Assembly: GCA_964036295.1 (NCBI GenBank)
Contig: OZ038466.1
Coordinates: forward strand, 13,116,001-13,180,000
Source of the DNA: Plumapathes pennacea
Lineage: Eukaryota > Cnidaria > Anthozoa > Antipatharia > Myriopathidae
Length of the DNA: 64,000 nucleotides
Reading direction: 5' to 3'
The translations under genes and the position numbers were made by a program. Below are positions 31,401 through 59,925 of the stretch, piece after piece; the first letter of the stretch is position 1; every line of letters starts with the position of its first letter. The notes under the pieces are model-generated. The model saw only the letters and a program-made list of their open reading frames with translations. It was not told the DNA's origin and ran no database searches.

Positions 31401-34400
31401 ATATAACATTTTGTACGACACAGAGACACATATTTGAGTGGTACAGCACATCTATGTATAATCTGCCTTACTTTCTTTACTGCTGTTATTCCATAGGCAT
31501 GTCCCATCACGAGACCAGTATCTGTGCGCTTCTCCATCTCTTCTCGATTTTTTATCTGGGATAAAGATTAGTGGGCAAAACTGTTGTTAAATTAAATAAT
31601 ATCAGACCAGGATTAAACGGTCACTGCAAAAAGATGTGGACATATAACGTAAACTGTAATACACAGGCAATATATTCTATGGACCAGCTCAGTGTACCAC
31701 CACCCTTGTGGACCCAGTACAATATTGGACTGGGTCCACATGGATACTTCTTGTGGACCTGGCATGGTATATAACCAACTTTCAAGACCTAGCCCATGGT
31801 ACACAGATCACCTATGTGGGTATGGTTATTTAATAAATTTCCACTGGTTTGCCGTGGTGTGGACTCTTATTTACCACGATTTACGTCATCACATGGTCAA
31901 AATGTTGTGGACTCACGAGGCGCTTCACCGAGTGAGTCCACAACTAATTTTGACCATATGATGACGTAAATCGTAGTAAATAAGAGTCCACACCACAGCA
32001 AACCAGTGGAAATTTGTTTTTTACCACAACGTTTAGAAATATACAGGAAACTTTCGTTGTATTTCGCTGCAAAACGTGACATGTTGGCATCAGCTGGCGT
32101 CAGCATCGTTGTCTGGACTCTTATTTACCAAAGTAAATCGGCCAATCAGAGAGCGAGAAACTAGTGTGTTGTGGTAAAAAAACAATCTTTCCAAACTGGC
32201 CCATCTCAACCACATTTGTGGACCCAGTACACGGACCATCCTTGTGGAAATGGTACACAGATCACCTATGTGGGCATGGTATATAACAATCTTTCCAGAC
32301 TGGCCCATCATCAACCACCCTTGTGGACCCAGTACACGGACCATCCTTGTAGACATGGTACACAGATCACCTATATGGGCATGGTAAATCACCAACTTTC
32401 CAGGCCTGGCCCAGTCCAACCACCCTTGTGGACCCAGTACATGGACCATCCTTGTGGACAATGGTACACAGATCACCTATATGGGCATGGTATATCACCA
32501 ACTTTCCAGACCTGGCACACCAACCACCCTTGTGGAAGTGCAGCATATGGACCACCCTTGTGGACTCAGTACGTGGACCATAGTAGTACAGCACCACTAA
32601 CTGAAGGCTAGCACAGGACCACCATTGTGACAGCCAGTTCACAAGACCGCCTTTGCCCTACTAATATGCAGGACCATCATTGAAGACCAGCTATACAGGC
32701 CACCCCTCATTTGCAGCATGACAATACATGACCACCATTTCAGACCCAGCATACCTCCACATGCACCTTTAAAAATGTGGGACCATCATTGTAGACCCAG
32801 TATGGAACCACCCTGGTGTACCTATACAGTAGTACAGGACATCCATGATGGACATACAAATATACAGGACCACCATATACACTGTCTAGTAAAGGACTTA
32901 AAGACCAAGTGTACCTGTAGTAACACCCTTGTCAGCAGAGTATACTGTACATGGACCACTGCTGGAGTAGTCCTAGTAAAGCACCACCTGACCATTGTGA
33001 TCAAGTATAATATTTATTTAATAACTAATTCCGTAGGTATATAGTGTTGCTTACCCTGATGGAGGCACTACATAGAGACCTATCCTTCATGGATCTCTGC
33101 ATGACTTTGAACAGCCCCATCCTCTTGTCTAAGTCTTCACCATATCCACCATCCTTGAGATTAACTGATTCTGCCACTCCCCCTGTAAAATCCACCAGGG
33201 CATCTGCGGTGCTGCCAGCCTCAAGTGCCTCATATGAACCTGCTAATCTAAAACAAAATTTTGATCATTTTGCTGACCTTCATTATATAGTAAAAATTTT
33301 GATAGATGGTTCAGAATTAATAGCCATAGTGTATATATATAATTTCTAAGGTTTGCTGTTTATAGACCATGAATCACTCTCCACTTGCAGACACTATGTT
33401 CTCTCTGTACTTTTTGGCATGGCCAGGTTACCATATTTCCCAGTATACAAGTCAAACCTGATTGTTTGAACTAAAAATAATTATTATATAGACACGAGTG
33501 TTTTACTGGAAAATATACCGTGCGTAAAACCCATACGAAACTACATCTGGGACCCGAGTGGTGTATTTTCCATATCCTCACTAGTGAGGATATCGTTGGC
33601 ATCATTTCCCACTTTTGCACGGTTGTTTGTGCAATTTCTCGTAAAACACTAATGTCTAATATAATAAAAAGAAAATTACGCGGCGGCTTGAAGATATGGA
33701 TTTTATTTTCTCGTGGTAAAAACAATATTTTACTCACTCGCGAAGTGCTCGTTCGTAAAATATTGTTTTTACCACTCGAAAATAAAATTCATATCTTTGC
33801 ACCGCCGTGTAATATCCTCTATATATTTATTGTTGTACTTGGTGTACACTTTCTATGTCAACCCTGAAATTTTGTGAAAGTGTTTTTTATTATATTATAT
33901 ACACCAAGGGTCGGTTTTTCAAAGCATGATTAGGCTAATCCTGGTTTGGGTCTAAATTTTTTTGTCATATAAAAGCCTGAAAATGTGAAGGCTTCATTCA
34001 CAATGACTTCCTTGATAACATTTAAGCTAGAACAAGTTTTTCATCCATCTTTGAACAAAACCTTGCAGTTTATTGGCAGAGAGGTTGAGAGAAAGAATTC
34101 CATTAATCTTGGATTAGCTTTAATTGGCTTTCAAACAACCGGGCCCAAATGTTTGTAGACATCCAGTGCGAAAATATGTTAAAAGATTAGAGGTATAAAA
34201 GAAAAAATGTCTGCACTGCAAAAGTATAAAAATTTCTTTGCAACTTAACAGCAAACAGGATAAATTTGGTAAACCCCAAACAAGATGTGAACACTTACTT
34301 GGCATACGCCTTTTCAACTAAAGCACTCCAGAACTCATTCTTTTCAGCTGAGTGGATATAAATAAGTTTGCCATTCACAGTTGGCAGGAGATCATCAACA

Positions 34401-35760
34401 ACAACTTCTGTCCACTTGCCCTGGATATAGAACCTGAAGCGGAATATGCCCTGGTAATTGCCAACATTCTCAGGGTCCCATTCTTGGTGGTGTCGGTCTG
34501 GGATGACCTGCACATCACAGAAAACAGGATGCTAGTATTATACCTCAGTCATGTACTAGCTGAACATATTTAGGGAATAAATATTTTAAAAAGTATTATA
34601 ATTTTAGTATGTGAGCAATATTACGAGCACACTTTGCAAACGAAAATATATTGTTTTGGTATACGTCCCCATAATAGTGCATGAAATATTCATGGCGTGT
34701 GGTAAACATTATGCATACATACCATGCTGTAGTTCCGTGCCCCCATATATTTGCACATCTATACTAGAAATACGATAATCGTAGATATCCCCTTGCGCCA
34801 TAGTGGGTTTTTGGAAAGCGGGGTTCTTGTTTATTTTCCACTTGGAAATTATTTTAAAATCTCTTTTGCAAACCATGGTTGTATGGCAGCATCAGCAGTC
34901 GGCCGCTAAAAAAGTATTTGTCGCACAAAGTCTGCTTTAGTTCAGAAAACGTGCACAGTCTGGAAGTTTTTGTGGACACTAGCTGAACTCCAAAATTCGC
35001 CGAGACAACTTTTACACACAACTACAGAATACTCCTGAGACCCGCAAACCAGGAAAAGTGCAACTAAAAGTGTGACTCAAAGTCGATCTTCACCATCAAA
35101 ATTTTTATGATTTTCAAGAAACGCCGCAATTACTCGAACCAAGCACATACGTGTATGGTTTTTTTTTATTTTATCAATTTAATACGCTTCTTCGAGTGTA
35201 ACAAATTTAGAACTGTCAAAGTGAGAGTCACTTGTTTATACGCTTTCGAAGTCTTGGAATGTGTGAATTTTGACAAGGATTCAATTTCGAACCAACAACA
35301 ACCTTTCAAACTGCATTTGACGAATTTAAAATCTTTGACAGAAAAAAGAAATTAACTCACTATATAATATAAAGTCACCGTATTTTACGGGGGTCCTACT
35401 AGTTCCTCATAATTCACTATTCTTTCTTTACTTCATCTTTCTTTCTTCACTTCATTATTCAATTACCTGTCAACATTTCGCCACCAAGACCCCTACCTCC
35501 CCAAATTACAATATACCTGGGTGTAGCAGCCATAAAATTCCCCTCCCTTAGGGTGAAATGATGGGCTGTACTAAATAATATTTTGTAACTTCCTATAGGA
35601 ATACCTCACCTTATTCAAAAGGTCATGTTCCAAAGCTAGTGAGGAGCAGGCTGCAACAAACCAACAGTTGCCTAGCTTTCCTTGACTCACATCATGTCTG
35701 CTGGCTCCTTCAACAAACAATTTTGGTTCCAGAGGAGTGCAGATATCCTAAAAGGCAAGG

Positions 35761-35797
<37 letters not shown>

Positions 35798-38320
35798 GAT
35801 ATTACATGGCAGTGCGAAGATATGAATTTTATTTTCGAGTGGTAAAAACAGTATTTTATGAATGCGAGTGAGTATATATATATAAGTCAAGACATGACAT
35901 ATTATGTAAATACTGCAATATCCATCTTTACCTGCCCCCAGTTGTTCAAAAGTCAATAATATTATAATCCTATATCTCTCAATGTTGGTGAACAAAGTGA
36001 AAGGACATTTTTGATCATTTGATATTGTGAGTGAAAGAGCAAATCTTAGAATAACATGTATCAGTTTCTTGCTTTGTGATTGGCTAATTTTCATCATCAA
36101 TAAAAGGACATACATATAAAATTGAGTGCTGACGACAGTGACTTAGACAAAGAATACTAATCCAACTTCAGTCTTACCACAATTCTCGTAAAAGTGACAT
36201 TCCCAATTCAAGTAAAGAATTAGCAAGTTCTCAGATGTGAAACTCCTTGAGCTGTCTTGAAATTGTCAAGAAAACTGCAGCAGAATATCTTGCACACTTC
36301 AAATGCTCACATTAAGCTGTGATTTTCAGCCAATGAAATGTCTTGAATTTTAACCAATTAGAAAGCGAGACAAGTTGTTGACAGTATTTTGGTCAAATCG
36401 AACAAAATCCAGTTTTCTTGCAAAGCACCTCATGGACCACATTTTTTTGACATGTGACATGATTGTTATGACATGTTTCATCATCAATAAGAGGACAGAC
36501 ATATAAGAACTGATGTCAGTTTGTTACAGAAAGAAGGGTTCCAAAGGAATCCCACTGTCTTATAACTTCTATTTTTCAACTTCTAGTATTTTAACAAATT
36601 GCTAAAATACTATTGTACAGGGCTCAGCATAAGCTTTAGACTAAAATAAATAAAGTCCACAAATTGGATTTGCAGAACAAGATCCATCACTTTAAAATTA
36701 TTTAATGTTGAGGAAATAACACATTTTATTATATAGACAGGAGTGTTTTACTGGAAAATATACCGTGCGTAAAATCCATACGAAACTACATCCGGGACCC
36801 GATTGGTGTATTTTCCATATCCTCACTAACTTGATGATATCGTTTGCATCATTTCCCGCTTTTGCATGGTTGTTTGTGCAACTTCTCGTAAAACACTAGT
36901 GTCTAATATAATAAAAAGAAAATTACACAGCGGCTTGAATTGGATTCTATTTTCTCGTGGTAAAAACAATATTTTACTCACTCGCAAAGCGCTCGTTCAT
37001 AAAATATTGTTTGTACTACTCAAAAATAAAATTCATATCTTCGCACCGCCGTGTAATATCCTCTATATCATAATGAGTAATTTTGTTTACAGTAGATGCT
37101 GCAGGTGTACAGTGAGTTTGTGGCTGTAGTATGTATTATTTATATTATTTAATACTCTGCAGCTCTTGGCTCTCTCTATATATACATCTCTTTGCTTCCC
37201 TGATAAAGTGTTGTTAATGCAGAGATCATTCAATATGCCCTTTTTAACAGTGGGTCATGCCATGTGACCCAGACTTAACTCCTACTTGACACCCTCCAGC
37301 GACTTTTCCTATCATATACAATATCAATACTTTTAATATTTCTGAACTTCAAAAGGCTGCCAAATTTGATGTTTTAATGCTATGCACCTGGCAATTTGCA
37401 AGTCTACATATCATGCCAGTATTCCATCTGTGGTATTCTCATTAATACATGGTTAATTTTGGGCCACGTGAAAAAGGCCTATTGTACGTAATGGGAATAA
37501 TATTTCAACATTGCAAAGGGGAAAGGTATGGCTTAGGAGAATGGTTTTTAGTTGCAACTTGCCAATTGTCGCGAAATGCAACTTTCTAATATATAAAAAT
37601 TCAGAAAAGACTATAAATCAATCATAAAAACGTCCAATATGTTTGTTTTCGTGTGCATAAAAACTAATCGAGAATTCCTCGAACGGGACAGCGAAAAATG
37701 TTAATAAATTGGAGGTGGAACATTACAGATGAATGAATGCATGGAATATTATAACTGATGCTCCCACAGCTTTGATTTGTACCGCATGTGCTGTAAAGCG
37801 ACTGTGAAATTTGAACCGCTAAATATAACTTTACCCGCTAAAATATTTTTTTCTTGCATTATGGAACAAGATGCGCCAGTAATTGAGATGTGCTATAACC
37901 GAAGATGGGTTCTTATGACCCGTTTTCTCTGCAGCAGTCCTCCTTAAATTCGGTTATCACATCAAGACAATGGAAATTAAGCCAATAAACATACAGTAAA
38001 AATGTTCGTGTGGTCTACAAGAGGATCCCGTTGCACGAGAACAACTTTCAGGCCGCAAATTAAGCCTCTACTTTAATAATGAATGAATTTCTCTGAACCA
38101 GCTTCTTACATCTACACACTAGCCGTTGTGAGATTAAAATAAAAGAACACAATACCTTGGGTCTCTTCCATTCGACTGGTTCTGGCGGCCAGGCTCGACT
38201 GAAGTACAGAGAAGTTGTCTCGGGTTTGAATTCTGTATCTACAAATAACTGCTCACTTCGTTCACACTCGTTTTTGAGGTTCTTGTACTTCTGATTCTTG
38301 AAGTAATAGAGTCTTCCCAT
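25861..38320 (-). CDS. CAPN5: Calpain-5-like cysteine protease, complete, 13 coding exons
   Basis: Coding exons (minus strand): 38320-38156, 35747-35610, 34507-34299, 33247-33055, 31555-31472, 31260-31151, 30406-30329, 29858-29678, 29068-28946, 28043-27847, 27253-27126, 26414-26275 and 26043-25861. All splice signals are AG/GT, phases agree and the total is 642 codons plus stop, close to vertebrate CAPN5 (640). The catalytic Cys is in '[11 protein letters not shown]' (exon 2), His in 'GHAYGITAV' (exon 5) and Asn in '[11 protein letters not shown]' (exon 6). A C2-like beta-sandwich follows (exons 8-10), then a terminal C2 domain ('[17 protein letters not shown]'). There is no EF-hand domain, as in the CAPN5/TRA-3 branch of Ca2+-dependent intracellular proteases. 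It is head to head with the ANKRD42-like gene. Confidence 0.95.
26732..26888. repeat. Degenerate pogo/Tigger-like MITE fragment
   Basis: TACAGTCAACTCCCTCTAAG with repeated GTCCGTCTTAGAG-like segments in the C2-linker intron. The right end is decayed. Confidence 0.5.
27404..27805. repeat. Foldback element with arms of about 130 bp in a calpain intron
   Basis: Left-arm GTTGATGTGG...GTTGGCTGAAGTTTC and GCGCAGAGGAGTT are repeated inverted in the right arm (AACTCCTCTGCG ... GAAACGTCAGCCAAC ... CCACATCAAC). Confidence 0.8.
28375..28462 (+). repeat. (ATT)n microsatellite
   Basis: About 28 near-perfect trinucleotide units in the calpain intron between exons 9 and 10. Confidence 0.95.
30619..30763. 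mobile_element. 145-bp MITE with ends GGGCCGATTTTTAAAAC
   Basis: The left end GGGCCGATTTTTAAAACAAAG mirrors the right end CTTGTTTAAAAAAATCGGCC. It resembles the GGGCCCGGTTTTTC family but is distinct. It lies in the calpain intron between exons 6 and 7. Confidence 0.65.
31690..33000 (+). repeat. Minisatellite of about 100-110-bp units in a calpain intron
   Basis: Units contain CACCCTTGTGGACCCAGTAC, ACAGATCACCTATATGGGCA and TTTCCAGACCTGGCCCA. At least four good copies lie at 32200-32560, earlier ones start at 31690 and decayed units extend towards 33000. A composite foldback (31828-32181) interrupts the array. Confidence 0.85.
31828..32181. mobile_element. Composite foldback family 3, copy A
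   Basis: An inner palindrome (TTTCCACTGGTTTGCCGTGG ... inverted) is followed by a segment bounded by TTTACCACAAC and GTGTTGTGGTAAA. Copies B and C are at 56527-56826 and 57891-58243. The minus strand (31897-32106) holds an uninterrupted 69-codon frame that is also open in copy C. Confidence 0.85.
33481..33825 (+). mobile_element. Foldback family 2, copy B (full)
   Basis: It consists of an inverted-repeat module (TATAGACACGAGTGTTTTAC ... GTAAAACACTAATGTCTAATA) joined to a second hairpin with CGGCGG and CCGCCGTG at its ends and TAAAAACAATATTTTAC in both arms. It lies in the calpain intron between exons 3 and 4. Confidence 0.85.
33908..34146. mobile_element. MITE with ends GGG(C/T)CGGTTTTTC, copy B
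   Basis: It matches the element at 25218-25460, including AGGCTAATCCTGG on the left and the right end ACCGGGCCC, and is somewhat diverged. Confidence 0.8.
34763..35340 (+). repeat. Interspersed repeat family 1, copy C (5' part only; empty MITE site)
   Basis: It matches 11551-12420 closely but lacks the 302-bp MITE and the word-repeat block. The unoccupied target is at 35106-35107. Confidence 0.85.
35761..35872. repeat. (TA)n(GA)n tract and partial foldback family 2 copy
   Basis: A TA/GA simple repeat (35761-35797) is followed by about 75 bases matching the right hairpin of the 33.5-kb element. It starts 13 bases upstream of calpain exon 2. Confidence 0.7.
36726..37066 (+). mobile_element. 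Foldback family 2, copy C
   Basis: It is the same two-module structure as 33481-33825, with few differences, in the first calpain intron. Confidence 0.85.
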
Positions 38321-38950
38321 TTTGGTTTCAACGAGCACACAAATATAAAATACACAACACCGAAATGAAAAGGGTGTTCGCGCGAAACAGGTTTACGCCT
38401 TGACATAAAGCTATCTGATTGGCCGGAACAAACAATTGTCAGAAACCGGAAATGGTTTTGACCCAGGTACAACGACCAGGGGAACCGAGCCGGGAGTCGG
38501 GCAGGAACCCAACCAAAAGACTAGAAAGAAGAGATTACTAAGCAACAAACAGACGCTATTAGGGATGGGCAAACCCACAGGCAGCCAACACAAAATGGAA
38601 CAGCACTTTGAAAACTGAAAGGAATTAAAAAGCGAGGTCAGAGCCTCTGGTCATGTTTGAAGTGTTCAAATAAGTTTGGTAATTTTTCGCGAGCATTTTA
38701 TTCACAACTTGGGGTGGAATAACCCTTTTATGGGAGGAAAAAACCGTGTTTGCTAAGTGTAATTCTCCTTTTTTATCAAAGAGCCGATCCCCACCCTCCC
38801 CTCCCACATTGTTTCTTTTCTTTTGAGAGAGGTGAGTCCGCGATGTGTCAGCGAATTCTTGGCAACAACAGTGGTGAACAAATTCGAAGGAGTTTTTGCT
38901 TGTGTTTCAAAACAGTTTATCAGTCTCAATTTTAAGACAGATACCTCAAG
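38321..38950. promoter_or_regulatory. Shared head-to-head promoter region of the calpain and ANKRD42-like genes
   Basis: The two start codons face away from each other 630 bases apart. No TATA box or other core motif stands out; the assignment rests on arrangement alone. Confidence 0.45.
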
Positions 38951-57212
<18,262 letters not shown>

Positions 57213-57890
57213 CAGGCAGTGCTATTCTGCAGACCAACCGAAGGACGAATTGAAACTCTGTCTCGACTGGGCAATATTTAATTATCAATCTAACATCTAA
57301 TAATGGGCGGACCATCACCTACGCTCCAAAGCCCAATATTTTAGCTGGCTTGTTCCTTTCCTGGGTAAAAAATGTTTCTCGGATTTTCCTGTGGTCCAGA
57401 TAGGTAAATAGGGAACGCGAGAAACAAGAAAAAATGTTTTCCATCTTTTTTGTCTTAGTTTGTAACTTTGCCGGCTTATTATTAGGTCTCCCATGCCAGT
57501 GTTCCTTTTTTGTCGAGGTTTTATTGCGGTCATCGTCTCTGAACGACTGTTCTAATTTTCCAAAATGTCGTCCACGTTCTGACAACCGAGTCAGGCGGGA
57601 GCACGGCTCAAAGATCAGGTCAATTTCACATATTCACGAGCACCTTTTTGTTTTACAAATTCGTCGGCATTTATAAATCAGGGGATTTGTCTGGTTGCTA
57701 TTTAAGACAAGGCTTAGTCCGAAACCTTTCTTTCACACTGGCGACATAAAAATTAGAACTGATTCTTGTTATTTTCCATTGAAAGGTTCCACAATAGGCC
57801 TCGTTTTGAAACAGGGACACAAGGCATTAAAGGGTTCACTCACCTATGTCAGTATCACTTGAAAGTCAGTGAGGACATACTAAGCATGAA
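57213..57890. other. Sequence downstream of the ANKRD42-like gene
   Basis: It should contain the 3' untranslated region, but no canonical poly(A) signal stood out, and I see no other gene. Confidence 0.4.
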
Positions 57891-58243
57891 TTTAATAAAT
57901 TTCCACTGGTTTGCCGTGGTGTGGACTCTTATTTACCACGATTTACGTCATCACATGGTCAAAATGTTGTGGACTCACGAGGCGCTTCGCCGAGTGAGTT
58001 CGCAACTAATTTTGACCATGTGATGACGTAAATTGTGGTAAATAAGAGTCCACACCACGGCAAGCCAGTGGAAATTTGTTGTTTACCACAACATTTAGAA
58101 ATATACAGGAAACTTTCGTTGTATTTCGCTGCAAAACGTGACATGCTGGCGTCAGCTGGCGTCAGCATCGTTGTCTGGACTCTTATTTACCACGGTAAAT
58201 CAACCAATCAAAGAGCGAGAAACTAGTGTGTTGTGGTAAAAAT
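57891..58243. mobile_element. Composite foldback family 3, copy C
   Basis: It is nearly identical to copy A at 31828-32181, including the 69-codon minus-strand open frame (57959-58168). Confidence 0.87.
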
Positions 58244-58607
58244 GATTTGTGTTGGCGGTTTGAAAAATTGTTTTGAGCTCTAAAACAAGTTGTAAGTATA
58301 GTTTCACCAATACAACCCTGTAGTTCAAACAACTCCAAACTCCCAGAATAACTTACGCTTTTGAAACGTTTTACAATGGAAACATGGAAGCAGTTTTGTA
58401 GGATAGAACAGAACAGGCTTTTTAAAGAAGAAAAAAGAGTTTCATTCTTTCATCGTAAATGTAAAATCGTGTGCACGAAAAGTAATAAACTTGAGAGGAG
58501 AGGAGAGTTGACGAGACCACGACCAGTATGTTCAGCGGTCTATTCTTCAAAACAAAATGGCGGGTTTTTGGTGCGGTGTGCGCGCTCGCCATCTGCTTAC
58601 TGAATTG

Positions 58608-59398
58608 GACAGAGCTGAATAACGCATTGCGCAGCCGCAGAAAGTCAGCGGTATGGAACGCGGGCAAAATTGCGGGCTATTTAAAATGGCCGGGACACCG
58701 AAAAGCGAAAGAAGTGCCGAGGTTAAGCACGGTATTTAGGGGTTAAGGTTTTTTCTTACGATTTTAGACGAAGGAGTTCATCTTCTATCCGAATTCGGTT
58801 TGTAAAAATTTCAAACGGGTCTATTTAAGGAAATTCGACTCGTGTCCTAAAAACGTAAACAGTAAATTGACATTAGTGGACGACTTTGGAACAAGATATC
58901 TCGGCGTACCGTCTTCCTACTGCTGCTTGTTGGAGCTTCCTTGCATACTCTGTACGGAATCTTCTCTACAGGAAGAACGAAACGACTAAAGAAACGTCCA
59001 GGGACTTTGCGACTGCCAGACGAACAATCACGATAAGCACAAGCATCGTCTGGCTCCTGTGCCTGCTTTTACTACTTAAGGAGGTCCAACCCAATGTTCT
59101 CTCATCCTGATCGCCTCTCAAGAGTCCTGCAGAGAAGCGCATTTACCATAGATGTACGGTTGAAGCGGGTTGAAGCGACACTCGAGTGAAATGAAAGCCG
59201 TCTGTTGAGCTCACTTTTAAACTGTTAAGTTTTAGTTTTAGTGTGTCGAATAGAGGAGTTAATGTAGTATTAAAATTCACTTTGTAAAAAATCCTTCCAC
59301 GCTTGTCTAAAACGCACTGTCGTGCTTTTGCAGGACTTCAGGAGCACGCCATGTTTGATGACATCACCGACATGCGCAATGCGTTATTCAGCTCTGTC
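58608..59398. mobile_element. 791-bp transposon with 9-bp target duplication (Mutator-like)
   Basis: Left end GACAGAGCTGAATAACGCAT mirrors right end ATGCGTTATTCAGCTCTGTC (at least 24 bases perfect). ACTGAATTG flanks both sides (58599-58607 and 59399-59407). A 9-bp duplication points to a Mutator-like source. The interior has a 74-codon frame (58886-59110) with a hydrophobic stretch; no transposase is seen. Confidence 0.9.
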
Positions 59399-59700
59399 AC
59401 TGAATTGCTGTTTGAATCAACAAAGTACGAAGTAATTTGTGGAAGTAGAGCTGTATACGAAATATGAAGGTGAGCGTTGTGTGTTGATTGTACTGTATTG
59501 TGAGCATCTCTCCATTTCACGCATCTTTCACATGCAGTCAAACTATTTCCACAACGGCCAGATTTTTTTTGTCCTTTCCGCCGTCGATCCATCCAAAACC
59601 TCCCTGCAACGGCCGCTTTGATCTCGACAACAGCAACGGGCAGAACGGTCCCCAATTCAACCCTGCTGCATGTGAACATGGGTTTATGAACTGATTGTAA

Positions 59701-59922
59701 AGCCCTGGCCAAACGGTACTCCCAACTCGAGCCAAGTTACAAAATCAAAACTTGCATGGCCATGCGGGTGGCCAAACAGTACTGCCAAGTCTAGCCAACG
59801 TTTAAAAACTTGGCTCGAGTTGGACGAAAATTTGAGATTGAACACAGTCGAGCCAAGTGGGTGGCCAAATGAAACCCAAGTTGAAAACTTAGCTCGACTT
59901 GGCCGTCCGTTTGGCCAGGGCT
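59701..59922. mobile_element. 222-bp MITE with TAA target duplication, ends AGCCCTGGCCAAACG
   Basis: It has the same terminal sequence and TAA duplication (59698-59700 and 59923-59925) as 15682-16114, but its interior repeats a different word (CCAAGTCGAGCCAAG-like). Confidence 0.9.
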
Positions 59923-59925
59923 TAA

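Noticed and set aside
32200-32600. CRISPR-like regular array
   Set aside because: The units are contiguous minisatellite repeats of about 100-110 bp without unique spacers, in a eukaryotic intron.
36866-37129. Recurring open frames starting MSNIIKRKL near 14.4, 33.5 and 36.9 kb
   Set aside because: They lie entirely in foldback family 2 copies, and the frames follow hairpin DNA rather than a conserved protein.
59338-59712. 124-codon minus-strand frame at the right end of the 791-bp element
   Set aside because: It crosses the transposon end and its flanking sequence, so it is not an ancestral gene.
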